This document shows positions 10,300-22,560 of a DNA stretch of 64,000 nucleotides, piece by piece. Within the stretch, counting starts at the first letter, position 1; every line of letters starts with the position of its first letter. This DNA is from Ailanthus altissimus (lineage: Eukaryota; Streptophyta; Magnoliopsida; Sapindales; Simaroubaceae): contig OX327690.1 in NCBI GenBank assembly GCA_946807835.1, positions 18,324,501 through 18,388,500 on the forward strand. Direction: 5' to 3'. The position numbers and the translations under genes are program-made. The notes beneath the pieces were generated by a model. That model saw nothing but the letters and a program-made list of their open reading frames with translations, searched no databases and was not told the DNA's origin.

Positions 10300-12664
10300 G
10301 GGGGTAAGCAATGTTTAGGCTTGAATTGAGTCAATAGTCATAGTCAAGAGGATTAAATCAAGTTTTAGCAGGTAGTGCCGCCTCTAACTTTTGATATTAA
10401 TTGCTAGGACTAGATGATTCACTGACAAGTATGATTCAAGTAAATCACTTCAATGGTGGGTTCCATTATTTGTAATGTGTCAAACTTTCTGTGGAAAATG
10501 AGATATCTCTTTGGATATGATTTTTGTTGGTATCAATAGCTTCCAAGTTTAAACTTTTCCAGCTTAACCAGGAACAGCCGGTCGCAAGCCACGTGTCAGT
10601 TGATTTTTCTACTATGAAAATAAATTTAATTTGGTGGTTTATTAAGATGTTTTCTCGGTCAGAAATTAATTTCTTGACAAACTTTTGGCCCTTCATGAAT
10701 TGAAAGTGCGTCTGGCCAGGTAAATTTCAAGTTTCATCATCGTTAGTTTGTTTTTCATTTTAATGTATGTAAATTTTTGTTTTTGCATGTGTTTTAATAT
10801 AAATGAGAATTTATATATAATTTGTTAATGAAAATACAAAATCATGTTTAAGGGATATGAAAGCTTGTCATGTTTTTACACAATGAAAGTACTTTTCACA
10901 GATTTATATTTATTATCTTATTATAAATTGAAAATCTGTTTAAAATTAGGAGCTATACAGAGGAATACACTTTTTATGTTCCATTTGAAATTTACTTGGT
11001 AGAAGTCGCAATTAACGGAGATATAAAATATCATGTTAAAATATCTTTTGGAGTAGTTCGACTAACTGTGAATGGTTTTATGTTTGTGACCATTCAATTT
11101 GAAGTGAAAATATGGAATAATGACTAGTAATCTCAACCATTAGATATAGATTATTTTCATTCATAAAACACTAACTCTTTCGTTCATAAAACACCAACTC
11201 TTTCGTTCATAAAACACAATTCTTACTTTTATTTTTATTTGAATTCAAGTGGTTGCATACGCCTCTTACATCTACACCCACCAAACTACTGGAGAGGCTA
11301 GTGATTGAGATTATTTGTTCATTCAAACCTTTACAAATAAAATACTAAAATTTTTATATGTAACTTGAGTTTTATTTTAGAGAAAAAAAGATTTAAGTTT
11401 TATAATGTATAATTATTATATTTCTCTATTTTAGGGTGAGAAGATGTACATCTAATTATTCAGTTAAAAAAAAATTATGCAAAAGAAGTAAGTTTTTAAT
11501 GTACGACTAGTGACAATCAACATTATTTTTTTTAAAAAAAAAGTTGTCAATGAATTTTGGAGAAAGGCACGGCTTTATCATAGCGTTTGGTGGGCTGATT
11601 TTAGGTGAGACATCATAAGAAGTTTGACAAGTTTATTGCCCTGACAGTCAAGCTATTGTTCCAGCTATTGGTCATTGCCCTAATGTAGTCAACTACAAGA
11701 AATAGGCAGGAAACTAGCTTGAAAAGGTATAATTTTTCTTCTTTATCAACTTGTTTGAACAGACTGCTATTATCAACTTGACCTTGTATAAAAAAGGACA
11801 CTAAATTAATTCTCATGAAATAAAATAGTCCCCAAACATAACTGGGGCAAAATCAGTAGTAATTACGTACCAAAGTCATGCTCATTAGCTCATTGTCGGC
11901 TGAGCAAATTATTCTTGAATGGCCCTTAAAATTCACATGGCAAACCATATGGGATGATGTTGATGCCTCAAGAATTAGTAATCATGTCACATTGCATTCA
12001 CAAATTTTATTGGTCATGATTTTAGACAAACCCATCTCCGTATGTCTTTGCAGATAGCCTCTTATCCATGGCATGAACAACCACAACTCTAGAGCAATTA
12101 AGGTCCACATTTTATGGCAGTTTTAATTTATCTTTGTCCAATTAAGTGACATTTTTTCTTCGAGGGTCGGCTATTTGCTGCTTTCTTCCACTTTTTATCT
12201 TACATGTGGCATCGATGGGGCTATATGTGATTGCGATGGGTCTTGTCTGTAGCAAAAGTAGAAATCAATGTGGGGGTTGCTGGAGATAAGGATGCTTAAA
12301 GGAGCAAACATTTCTGAGTTAATATTTATAGATGCCTTTTATTATTTATTAGGTGTGGATAATGTATATAATAAATTATAAAATTATACCCACGAACTCA
12401 AATGGATTAGGTAATTATAAAGAGTGAATATGAAGCCGATCTACTTATAAATTCAGATGTATTGAATTTAGTTCACGTAAGAGTCACAACAAATACACTA
12501 TTAGGTACTGATTTATACTCTTCAATCAATATCACTTTAAGTATCAATTCGGTCACAATTTTAATATTAATTTGTTGTGAGAAATTATCAATTCGGTCAC
12601 AATTACTACTAATTTCTTTATAAAATTAATCTTTTGTATTAATTCTATTATCAAGGTTATATGC
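10300..12664. other. Intergenic, no supported gene
   Basis: No recognisable protein domain or RNA gene was seen. The only clear structure is a short tandem repeat at 11161-11218: two full 23-bp units plus a partial one, built on TCATAAAACACYAACTCTTT. Confidence 0.6.
11161..11218. repeat. 23-bp tandem repeat, about 2.5 copies
   Basis: Units at 11161-11183, 11184-11206 and 11207-11218 (partial) differ by a single base between the first and second copies. Confidence 0.9.
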
Positions 12665-12676
12665 GTTTTAATACCA
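12665..12676 (-). other. Primer-binding site (initiator tRNA-Met type)
   Basis: The minus strand reads TGGTATTAAAAC, close to TGGTATCAGAGC, the copia site complementary to the 3' end of initiator tRNA-Met. It lies at the LTR's inner border, as it should. Confidence 0.55.
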
Positions 12677-12681
12677 CTAGA

Positions 12682-13579
12682 CTTGATATTTAGCATCCTA
12701 AATATTTTATGTGTATGGAAGACTTAATTTATAAATAATTAAAAATACAAAAGATTAATATACCAATAAAGATAACGAAACAAACCACAAGACACAAGAT
12801 ATGTGTGGTTTAGCAAAACGTTTACGTTCATGGAGAATTCGTGATCCAACTTTTTTTTATTAATTAAATTACTAAATATCTCTTAGATTACAATGATTTT
12901 ACAAGACCTCTTAGTATCTCTCATTATAAACCTTAAAGTATCTCTTAAATCACCATAATCTTATAGACCTCTTAGTATCTCTCATACCTCATAGGAGATT
13001 TGACCTAAAAAATACAAGAATAGTCTGAGTACTCTCAAAATGATCTTTTAGGGCTCATTTTATTCATACAAGAACAAAGACACCTTCAAAAGTTACACCT
13101 TAGTGCACCATGCACTTAGTGGCTACTTAGCTTAAATATTCTCTCTTATATTTACATCTTAATACTTAAGATACTTGAGTTATTCTAAACAGTTTACAAG
13201 GATTTATATAGTGCTTACAAAGTCCTTAGAAATCTTAAACTTAGTTGGAATAAGAGTTTATGTGTATAGGAGTCTAAAACCCTCTCAAAGAAGTTAAATT
13301 CGTACCAAAATTAAAAATTCCTGAAGCTGGGCGCTGTGGCGCCAAGGACTAGTGCCACAATGCTCAGTGGATCACATCCAGTGCTTTTGACATTGTATGG
13401 TTGGTGACGGTGCTGAGGCCTAATGTGAAGCCTGCCTTTTCTTTGCCCCTCTTTGCTTCCAATTCTCCGTCTTACTCATTCCTTATATATCAACGCGTAC
13501 TAGACTTTTTGCTGACTTTTCATATGGTATCCATCCCAATTTAAGTCCATATATAATTGTTGAATCACCACATTCAACA
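12682..13579 (-). repeat. Copia-type LTR with adjacent primer-binding site
   Basis: It ends on the plus strand with 'gttgaatcaccacattcaaca', the same right end as the LTRs at 28806-29314 and 30775-31539. It also shares their middle part, including the 'cacttagtg' and 'agtctaaaaccctctcaaag' phrases. On the minus strand a TATA box (TATATAAATC, complement of about 13201-13210) follows a GC-rich block (about 13325-13375). The left border is set by the primer-binding site at 12665-12676, so this is a 5' LTR in minus orientation. No coding region follows it to the left. Confidence 0.65.
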
Positions 13580-14690
13580 TATACATATGTCCCGAAAAAT
13601 AAAATTTACATCTAAAATTCTTTTGAATACTTGGCAAATAACGTGATATTACTTTGTTTATTTTTGTGTATTATGAAATTAATCTTGAATCCCTTCCTAT
13701 TTATGGATCATTGTATACATCTAATAAATTTGTATTTCTTAATATTAATAAAGGAAGAGCGTATTTATCGTCGGTTAGTAAAATAATAAAAATAAAAATA
13801 AAAACATGTCTTTTGAGTAAGTAGATTCCCCTCATTTATAAGAATATCAACATTGAAAATTATTGTACATGCTTGAGTTTGAAAAACCAAGACACAAGGA
13901 TGAATTCTCATAATTATAGTAAAATAAAAAATAAAAAATTGACTTGATTGATAAAAGACAAAAAAACATGTAACATTTAGGGTAAAATAGCTAATGCTTA
14001 ATAGGAAAAAAATGAATCCTACCTAAGCAAAAATAAAGACTCAACTAACTACAGCTCTAACAATTGAATCAAGAAGGTAAAAATAAAAGAATTTTGTAAA
14101 ATGATTATGTTCATATTTTGTTCTTTACACTATGTCTCCATTGACTAAGAGAATGAAGATGGATGGATGACGATGGTGGTGGTGAAGATGATGATAATAG
14201 TGTTGATGATCTGGACAAGACACGCAACAAGATGATGATGTGAATGAAAGTGAGGATAGATGGATAGTGAAAAGGATGACCATCTAGTATCCATGTGATC
14301 ATGTAGCTAAGGATTTTGACTTTTGTTTTCTCCAACTTTCATTTTGTAGAGATTAAGGAACTAAGAAAGCAATGGACTAACGGGTGAAATACCAAATAAA
14401 AGAGGCCTATAGCTACTAAAAATTTAAAAATACCCTCGACCTAAATGGAATGGTTTGGATTTGTTTACAAGGGGGAGTTAGAATTAAACTCAAAATTCTC
14501 TCGTATTTTCCCAATTAAAGAAGAAAAACTCGCAGGAAACTTGAGTAAAGGTTTGAATTCTAATCCTTGTATGATTATTCATTCTTACATGCTTTATTAT
14601 TCATATAATTGAGAGAGGATTCAGATTCTTAGAAACTCCTTATTTAATTCTTCTTGTGAGAGGAAACATAGATTCACAAATAAAAACTGA
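13580..14690. other. Intergenic, no supported gene
   Basis: AT-rich sequence with a GATGATG-rich purine/pyrimidine stretch at about 14157-14240. No domain was recognised. Its right part may belong to the 5' LTR of the gypsy element, whose outer border I could not place. Confidence 0.5.
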
Positions 14691-15082
14691 ATACGAACCA
14701 TACAATGTTATTGCAATCATTTTTTTGGATTGAATTTCAAAAACTATATAAACACACAAATTCTCACAACTTGAATCATCGATTAACAATATAACAAAGA
14801 GTTCAAGAAGCACTCTTGAGATCTTTGAGCAATCTCCGAAAGCACTCTATAACAAAAGCAACAACCTTTTGCTTGGTAAAACACTCTTCATACACAACAC
14901 CCGATTTCTTGTCTTATTACTAACTAAAGCGTCAGATTATTTTTTCTTACAAGAAGACCGTCTTATTCTAAAACATGCTTCTAGACGTGTTATAGAGGAG
15001 GAAGATAGACCCTTTCGAAATTCCTTTGAAAACTCAAGAGCGTAGAAGTAATTTCTCGAGGTTCTTGAATCAAGAACTTCAG

Positions 15083-15098
15083 TGGCGTCATCTGTAGG
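15083..15098 (+). other. Primer-binding site of the gypsy element
   Basis: TGGCGTCATCTGTAGG closely resembles TGGCGCCGTCTGTGGG, the site that follows the 5' LTR in many plant gypsy elements. It sits 2 bases after a CA end (15080-15081). Confidence 0.7.
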
Positions 15099-15379
15099 AA
15101 AGTTACTGAAAACTTTCCCATTCTAAACACAAAATCCTTCTTCAAACCATTGGATTGCTTACCTAAACAACTGAATAAACATGACTTTGCAACCAAGCAA
15201 CATAACCAATCTTGAAAACCTATTTAAAGGATCTCATTCCCAAGAATTCGCTGCCCTAAGTGATAAATTTATTCCTGCAGCGACAACTCTCATACAAAAT
15301 TGATCAAAATATTGATAACTATTGAAACGAGAACCTAGAATACTGAGACAAGGTAATGTTGTTAGAAAGGGATGAAGAC

Positions 15380-16620
15380 GACGAGAACCAAGAATAAGAC
15401 TTGGAACAACTCCTAACAAATCCATATACTCCCCTCACCATAACCTAAACTTCTTAGATGGCTCTTGAAAGGACAGTATTGAATACCACCACCACTCAAG
15501 AATCAAATCCAAAACCCCTAACAATCAAAGAAAAGGATGACATAAAGGCCATTATTTTGAAAGAGGTCAAAAGTATGTACGCTTGAAGAAAAAAAAAAAA
15601 GAACACCTAGATGATATCTCTAGTATGGCCAAAAGAATGAATCATGATCCATTAACCAACATTGTAAGACTTGGTCCAAGGCCCAAAATGTTCTGCGTCC
15701 CTAACTTTCACCTGTTTAATGAGACTGGTGCTCCTGGAGAGCATATCTTTAACTTCAATGCCAGAATGATCATGCACGCCTATGACGGGTCATGAAAATG
15801 CATAGTATTCCTTTCAAGTCTAAAAGAACCTATCCAAATTTGATTTTGGAACCTAGAAGAATTCTATCTCTTTATTCGAGGATCTGATCGAGCTGTTTAT
15901 CAAATATTATCTACAAACTAAAAACCAAAGAGACCACATCATACTTATTTGCAATAAGTCAAGGTGATATTGAGTCTATTCAGAATTTCCTCTACTGTTT
16001 CAACAAAGAGTGGAGTGAACCTAGAAGCTACAACTCAAAAATAGTAGCACAGGCTTATAAGAAGGCTATTAAACCTTCTACCCATTTTCATAAATACTTA
16101 ATTCAGAAGGACTTTACTTCGTTCTAATTAATTAACCAAAAATTCATACAATAGATCAAGGAAGAAGAAATAGAAGTTGCGAAAAAGAAAGAAACTTTCA
16201 TAAAAATAGTAAATAAAGCTAAGAAACCACCTTAGAAGTTAAAATAAGAGATGAATGTACAACAGGGAAAACGCCCTGGTCTTTAAGAAAATAGAGGGAC
16301 TAAGAAAAGACCACGACGACCCACAGAAATGTTGATTTTGATCAACACCTTAATAGAACAGATATGGGCAAACTTAAAGGGCATTAGGACATTTTGGTCA
16401 CTAGCACCCATACAAAGCCCAATGGGAAAAATAGGTCAGATGAAGCACTGTCTATTTCATAAAGATTATGACCATACTATCCAAACTTCTAGAGCTTTAC
16501 ACTTCCAAATCTACCAACTGATAAGTGATGGCCGATTAAAAGAATATAGGGCACAAAACACCAAAAAAAATCTCGAAACCAACCAAAGCACCAGTGAACC
16601 AGAACCACATAGATGATACC
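15380..16620 (+). pseudogene. Gypsy gag remnant
   Basis: Recognisable pieces in shifting frames are DDISSMAKRMNHDPL and FHLFNETGAPGEHIFNFNA (15583-15795), then YLFAISQGDIESIQNFLYCF (about 15940-16000), then HCLFHKDYDHTIQTSRAL with ISDGRLKEY (16329-16616). The last matches the gypsy nucleocapsid-like pattern CxFHxDxGHxTxxC before RxGRLKEY, with cysteines partly lost. Gag would form the particle; this copy is broken. Confidence 0.75.
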
Positions 16621-16876
16621 AATACATCGATCCTTAACTCAATTTACGATTTCATATTTGACTCTAACATCCAACCAAGGGTCACGTGGCTACTAGAAGA
16701 AGAGATAGATGAATTTGTACTCCTAGTGCTCGAAGGACTGAAAAATATTGAAGAACCAATTAAAGCATTAGTATCCTGGCAGCTAATTAATCAATTCCAC
16801 GTAGAAGTAGTGAATGAGAGACCCTCTAAAAGATTAGGAACTGAGGAAGAGTGTAAACCTTTATTTCAAAAGGCTT

Positions 16877-17110
16877 TTGAAATTTAATGTTGTAGGGTTA
16901 TTAAAATCTCTGCCTCACAAACAATCACCCAAGGACTCGGAGACATCGGGTTTTAGAGAAGATCTAAATGACCTCGCCATGTCTTATTTGGATCTGCTTA
17001 TAGTTAGTTTAAATATCAATAGAACCATTGTAAGAAGAGTCATAGTAAATGATGGTAGTAGTATAGACGTCCTATACTAGAAAGCCTTCCAAAAAGTAAA
17101 ATTGAAAAAA
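16877..17110 (+). pseudogene. Gypsy aspartic protease remnant
   Basis: RRVIVNDGSSIDVLY occurs near 17025-17080 and corresponds to RRVLVDxGSSADILY of plant gypsy proteases. An aspartate lies before GSS, so the DGSS core survives here. An in-frame stop directly follows DVLY. Confidence 0.7.
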
Positions 17111-17699
17111 TCAAAGACTTGATGTCGTGCACTATTGAACTAATAGCTTTTCGAGGAGCAAAACTTTTCAGGTAAAGGAAGTGATAACTTTACCTATAAT
17201 CATAGCAGAAAAAAGGTTGAAAGTTGACTATTTGGTAGTCTAAGCACATGCTGTCTATAATGCTATAGTCGACCATTTATAGATTCATTACATGGAAGCA
17301 GTACCATACCATTTGCATCAAGTAATCTAGTGCATCTCGGTAACAGGAAGGAAACTATTGATATCAAAGGCAAATAACTACAGGCTAAGCAATATTATGC
17401 CCACTCTTTAAAAGCTTCCATTAACAACCAAGAGAAAAATTTAGAGTGGTCTACAATTAAAAAGGGCAAGAAAGCACTTCCTTTCGAAAAAGGCATGTGA
17501 GCAAAATAGTAATTAACTGAACGACGGTCGAAAGGTAAGAAGGAGTACATGCCACCTAGCATTAAAATGATAGAGGAAGTAATTCTAAACCTCATGACTC
17601 CCAATCAGAAATTTCTTTTAGGGACTCGTTTAACCAAAGGAGAACGACAACAATTGGTAAAACTCTTTATCAGAAATAAAGATATCTTTGCTTGAACCC

Positions 17700-18230
17700 A
17701 TAATGATATGATTGAAATCAACCTGGAAGTAATGTGCCATAAATTAAACATCCAGGAAAAGTATAGGCCGGTCAGACAAAAACAAAGGCATTTTGCGCCT
17801 GAAAGAAATTAAATAATCAATGATGAAGTAGATTGATTATTGGAGATAAGATTTATCAGGGAAGTAAACTACCATGAATGGCTTTCTAATATAGTAATTG
17901 AAAAAAAGAATGAAAAGTGGAGAGTGTGCATTGATTACACCAATCTCAATAAAGCCACACTTAAAGAATCATTTCCTCTACCAAAGATAGATTAGATGGT
18001 AGATGTTACCACATGGTATGAATTCCTGTCATTCTTAGACATATATAGTGGGTATAATTAGATTAGAATAGCAAGTGAGGATGAAAAGAAAACTAGCTTC
18101 AAAAGAAAGGAACCTACTGTTACAGAGTGATGCACTTCGGCCTAAAAAATGCTAGAGATACATTCTAAAGAATTGTGACCAAGGTCTTCAAAAAGTTAAT
18201 AGGACAAAGAGTAGAAGCCTATATTGATGA
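17700..18230 (+). pseudogene. Gypsy reverse transcriptase, 5' part
   Basis: Frames read KYRPVRQKQRHFAPERN, then FIREVNYHEWLSNIVIEKK, then WRVCIDYTNLNKATLKESF and FPLPKID, then FLSFLDIYSGYN, then EAYIDD. These are consecutive gypsy RT blocks up to the catalytic YxDD box. Several stops and a frameshift near 18105 occur. The reading is cut immediately after YIDD by the solo LTR at 18231 and continues at 20234. Confidence 0.88.
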
Positions 18231-20228
18231 TGTTAGGGTCGGTGCTTACGTTCCATCCCTGAATGTACATATACTTATGTATTTATATAAGTGTATATTC
18301 CCATTAAATCATTAATACCTATTTATATGGTATTATGCATGTAACGTTACAGACATTGTAGATCTGAAGGAGTTCAGATCAGATCTAAAGGTGTTTAGAT
18401 AAGGGCTCATAGTTGGCCACGCTAAGAGATATAATTGCTAAATGTTAGCACAGCTAAGTGTTATCTGGTTATAATACTCAGCAGATCTAAGAATTAAAGC
18501 ATTGTCTGTAATGAGACATAGACCTGGAAGTATACTAGTAATTGCATAGTTGCAAGAGTTGTAATCGGGTGCCAGAAAATGCAAGTTGCATAAGTATGTT
18601 CTCAAATAATTATCCTTGATCTATTTCTATCGATGCGGGTTTGTTGATGGATACTTTTATATAGATCAGTATATGTCGTACTTATAGGGTATAGATGGTC
18701 GTTCCTAGCCGACTGTGAGCTTGGAGCTCGTATTGACATATGGGTATCCAGTTAAGATTGAATATGGGACAGACTTACGAGGGCCTCTGATAGACATCTT
18801 ATATAAGCCATCAATGGAGGGTCCTTTCGGGTTAAGTAGTATACGTGGTCCTTTGACCTGAGTGCCACGGTGGGCTTGTAAATGATCTACCATACTTTTG
18901 TTCCACACATGTCACAGATCTTTCATGGTGTGACCGCCAGGTATGATCCAATGCTTATGGAGTTCAGTGCGTACAGATATGGGATCTGTCAGCTCTTATA
19001 GGGAGTTTGATATCCAGATGCTTCGAGACTGTATCTCAGAAAATCTTGTGGCCATAAGTATTAATCCCGGGAAAGAGTTCCGTCAGGGTAGAACAATATG
19101 GCAAATGAGTTTGCTCATATTGTTCAGTGAGATACAAGTCTGAAGATAGGACATGGATGAGCATAAGAGGATTTGACGGTTTTAATATATAACCCCGTAC
19201 ATCTAGGATATCATGACGGAAGAACTATACGTATGCATTGTAACCTCAGCTTGCATGGTTCAATGCACTGATTTGTATATCCGTGACGTGTGCGTGGGAC
19301 ATTGCTAACGGACTCATGGAATAGTTTTATTTGACGAATCAGTCATAGGACCTAGGGAGTCCCGCGATATGGAGTGTACTCATTGTGCACTGGGGCAGCG
19401 TGCCGGATTAAATTGTTTAATCCAACAATATTCAGCGATTTCACGGGAATGCGTACTTGTTTGTATTTAAGTGTTAAATACAACAATTAGTTAATAATAA
19501 TTATTTACTAATTATATAAAGACACGTGGCGTATTGTAGACCTTCAGTTAAGTTTACCCAAGTGTGAGATTTGGTGGGACCTATCAGGGGGTAAACTTGG
19601 TAACTATTTATGAGGGACAAAATGGTCATTTCTCATTTTAATTATTTAATTGTTAAATAATCAAATATCTTTCTTTTTATATTATATATATAAAGAAAGA
19701 AAAAAAAAGAATTTGGCCAATTCGGCCGAGGGAGAAAGGGAGAAGAAATGGACGGAGAAGAGAAGGAAGAAAGAAAGAAGAAGGGAAAAAAAAAGGAAGA
19801 AGAAGAAGAAAGAAAAAAAAAAGGGGAAATAAAATTGTTTTATTTTCTCAATGCTTTCAATTGGAGCAATTATGAATTGCTTCAAATCTCCATTTCTTAT
19901 CATTTTGGAGAAAATGATATAAAAACACTCCCAATCATTTTGGAGATTAAGAGTTAATCCCAAGATGAATATAGAGCTGTTATTCTAGTTCACTAAGCCC
20001 ACCAAGTTGGTGACTAGAACTGCACGCGAGTTGGTCTCTATGCGGACTCCAGGAAAAACACGTGTATAACATTACACGTTTTGGTAAGTTCTCTGACCTT
20101 ACTAATATATTAATGTGATTAATATATTAAATTTATTGTGTTTATTGTAAAATTTATATGTTTCCGCTGCGTTAGGCAATGGACACAATTGCACATGCAT
20201 ACACCCACGTGCCTTAGATCCGTCAATA
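18231..20228 (+). repeat. Solo LTR with intact target duplication, inside gypsy RT
   Basis: It starts TGTTAGGGTCGGTGC and ends GTCAATA (final CA mutated to TA). Flanking 5-mers are identical: GATGA at 18226-18230 and 20229-20233. Removing it joins YIDD to VVKSKK, the expected gypsy RT sequence, so the borders are firm. It shares long stretches with the LTRs at 23234 and 57109, for example around 'cctttgacctgagtgccac', and the CCGCTGC element 64 bp from its end. It contains a TATATATAAAG promoter-like site (about 19683) followed by a purine-rich tract. No internal element sequence is present. Confidence 0.93.
19684..19830. repeat. Polypurine tract within the solo LTR
   Basis: About 145 bp, almost all A and G on the plus strand apart from a short mixed-base interruption at about 19710-19730. 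It directly follows the LTR's TATA-like box, so in a complete element it would lie in the transcribed leader. The Lys/Glu-rich reading frames here are products of composition. Confidence 0.8.
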
Positions 20229-20233
20229 GATGA

Positions 20234-20560
20234 CACTGTGGTTAAGAGCAAAAAAGTGAAAAACCATATTACCAACCTATAGAAAGTGTTCAATGTCTTA
20301 CGAAGGTACAAAGTGTAATTAAACCTAGTTAAGTCCACTTTTGGGATCTCATCCAAAACCCTTTTAGGGCATATAGTTTGTTCACAAGGAATTAAAGTAA
20401 ACCTGTCACAAGTTTAATAATTACACAACTTTACAATTCCTCGTACCTTTAAAGAAATCCAAACATTAATAGAGAGAATCACAATCTAGAACTGGTTAAT
20501 CTAAAAAATGTCAAATAGATAGAGACCATTCTTTCAAGCTCTGAAGGCAAAAAAGGGAGA
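20234..20560 (+). pseudogene. Gypsy reverse transcriptase, 3' part
   Basis: It resumes right after the solo LTR's target duplication with VVKSKKVKNHITNL, then VFNVLRRYKV, matching the segment that follows YVDDMVVKSK in plant gypsy RTs. A stop interrupts between the two pieces. It continues toward the RNase H region with further decay. Confidence 0.85.
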
Positions 20561-21074
20561 CAACTAGGGTCCAGCACATACAGAGGCTTTGCAAAAACTC
20601 AAAGACCATCTGAAAAGCCCTTTGATCCTTTCAACGCCACTTTCCAACGAGACTTTATACCTTTACCTAGCCGTGTCTACTAAAATGGTCATTACAACTT
20701 TAGTAAGGGAAAAAAAGAATTAATAGAAGCCCATATTTTGCACAAGTAAAGCACTTACAGATTCCAAAACTCGCTATTCAACTATGAAGAAACTTGTTCT
20801 AGAACTCACTCATGCAAAGAACAAACTCTGCCACTATTTTGAAGCTTACTTGATTATTGTATATACTTCATACCAAATCAAACAAATCTTGTCTAGGCCA
20901 GACACTGTGGGATGAGTTACAAACATGGCCATGGGTCTGATCTACCTAGATATAAGTTTCTTACCACGTATAGCCATAAAAAGAGCAAGCTCTTGGTAAT
21001 TTCTTGCTTGAGTGTGAACCAGAAATATTAGATGGTTCCTTACTTTTAGACTCACAATAAGTTATAAGAACTTA

Positions 21075-21500
21075 GACAATGTATATTGACGGAGCATCTA
21101 ATAACAAATGGGCAGGATTTAGAGTATATTTACGCAGCTCAGAAAGATTGATACTTGAATATATCGTAAAACTCTGAGCCCCCACATCAAACAATGAAGC
21201 TGAGTATAAGGCCTTGATTGAATGACTAAAAATAGCATGGCTCATTTCAATTAAAAGCTTATAAATAATGACCGAGTCCATGCTTGTTACTTTCCAATGC
21301 AATGAGGACTACATTATAAAAGATGAATATATGAGAAAACTCTTGAAACTAGTGAAATAGATCGCATCTGATTTCCAAAACATCACCATCAAACAGATCC
21401 CAAGAGAAGAAAATGCACAGGCTGAGAAATTGGCTGAATAAGCCTCATATGCAAGCTCTACTTTAATCAGAATGGTTCCTTTAATTGAAAGATAAAAAAA
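21075..21500 (+). pseudogene. Gypsy RNase H remnant
   Basis: Reads YIDGASNNKWAGFRVYL, then ILEYIVKL, then SNNEAEYKALIE, then IKQIPREENAQAEKLAE. These contain the Asp of xDGAS and the Glu of NNEAEY, both RNase H catalytic positions, and the IPREENxxADxLA C-terminal motif. Internal stops show it is dead. Confidence 0.85.
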
Positions 21501-21659
21501 TAGAATCGAAGGTGAAGATGTAGGAAACCTATCAATAGACCAAACACTTGAAAACACAACTAGAACAAACTAGATAACCCTTTACATCGAGTTTCTAAAA
21601 GAAGGGAAGCTTCAAAAAGATAAAAACAAAGGCTAGAAGTCTCTAAGAAATAGCAGGGA

Positions 21660-22510
21660 TATTCACCTTTATCAATGACCAGTTATACAGATTTTTGGAT
21701 ATCTACATGAGATGCGTACCAATTGAGAAAGGATACCAAATTATAGTAGAAATACACGAAGGCTTGTATGGAAACCATTCAAGTGCCAGATCTTAGGTCA
21801 CAAAGTAATGTGACAAGGATATTTTTGGCCATCAATTAAAAGAGATGCCATAGAATACGTTAAGAAATGTGAAAGGTGACAGAAATATGCCATATTTATC
21901 TACTAGCCTGCCAACGACCTTAATACAGTATCCAATCGTTGGCCGTTTATTCAATAAGGGATGAATATCATAAGACCCATCCTAACAGCAGTAAGAGAGA
22001 AATGATTTATTTTACATGGGTAGAAGTAGACCAGAACTAAAGTAAAAAACTTCATTTGGCAGAACCTTGTCACCAGATTTAACATGCCACAAATAATAGT
22101 ATATGATAATAGAAAGTAATTTGTAAGCGCCGTTGTAACCTTTTTTTTATAACAAATTTAAAATACAACAATGTTTTTTTATGTCGTAGCTATCCACAAG
22201 GAAATGAACAAGGAAAAATCTTAAATCGGATAATTTTAATGATGCTATGGAAGCGGTTAGAATGATAAATGGCAAATGGCTTGAGGAACTTCTAGGAGTA
22301 CTCTAGGCCTACAGAATAATGAAGAACATATCCACAAGGACCTCACTATACTCCTTAGAATTTGGGGCAGAAGTAGTACTCTTTATGGAAGCCTTTATTT
22401 CGACCTTAAGGACAAGAATTATACAACTAGAACTAAATGACGAAGTTTTATCCACAACCAAACTTTGGCAGATAAAGCCAAAGAAATTGCAGCAATTCAC
22501 ACTGTAGTTT
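21660..22510 (+). pseudogene. Gypsy integrase remnant
   Basis: Reads YGNHSSARSW with GYFWPSIKRDAIEYVKKCER, the HHCC zinc-binding part of gypsy integrases (second cysteine of the pair lost). Next come core pieces such as VTRFNMPQIIVYDN, whose aspartate is the second DDE residue. C-terminal fragments continue to about 22510. Lying after RNase H, it fixes the element as Ty3/gypsy. Confidence 0.78.
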
Positions 22511-22560
22511 ATAAAGTAAAGATGAAGAGACACTTTGATAAGTCAAATTAGGATTAATGG

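Larger units (their letters stand above)
14700..22560 (+). mobile_element. Decayed Ty3/gypsy retrotransposon (Tat/Athila-like clade), interrupted
   Basis: Domains run gag, protease, reverse transcriptase, RNase H, integrase, which is the gypsy order and excludes copia. The 5' LTR is represented by sequence with a TATA box (CTATATAAAC, about 14745) ending near 15081, followed by a primer-binding site (15083-15098). No matching 3' LTR was found after the integrase, so the element is truncated at its 3' end or its LTR is unrecognisable. A 1998-bp solo LTR (18231-20228) splits the RT. Stops and frameshifts are dense throughout. The outer borders given are approximate. Confidence 0.8.

Noticed and set aside
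10466..10696. 76-residue minus-strand ORF as a gene
   Set aside because: No domain, no promoter and poor start context; the sequence is ordinary AT-rich intergenic DNA.
14990..15425. Minus-strand ORFs in the gypsy leader
   Set aside because: They oppose the plus-strand LTR, primer-binding site and gag, and match nothing recognisable.
19650..19963. Lys/Glu-rich and Phe-rich ORFs
   Set aside because: They arise from the polypurine tract inside the solo LTR.
15083..22510. Possible integrated pararetrovirus (caulimovirus-type) because of the RT
   Set aside because: An integrase domain follows RNase H, an LTR-type primer-binding site is present, and no movement protein was seen; the order is that of Ty3/gypsy.
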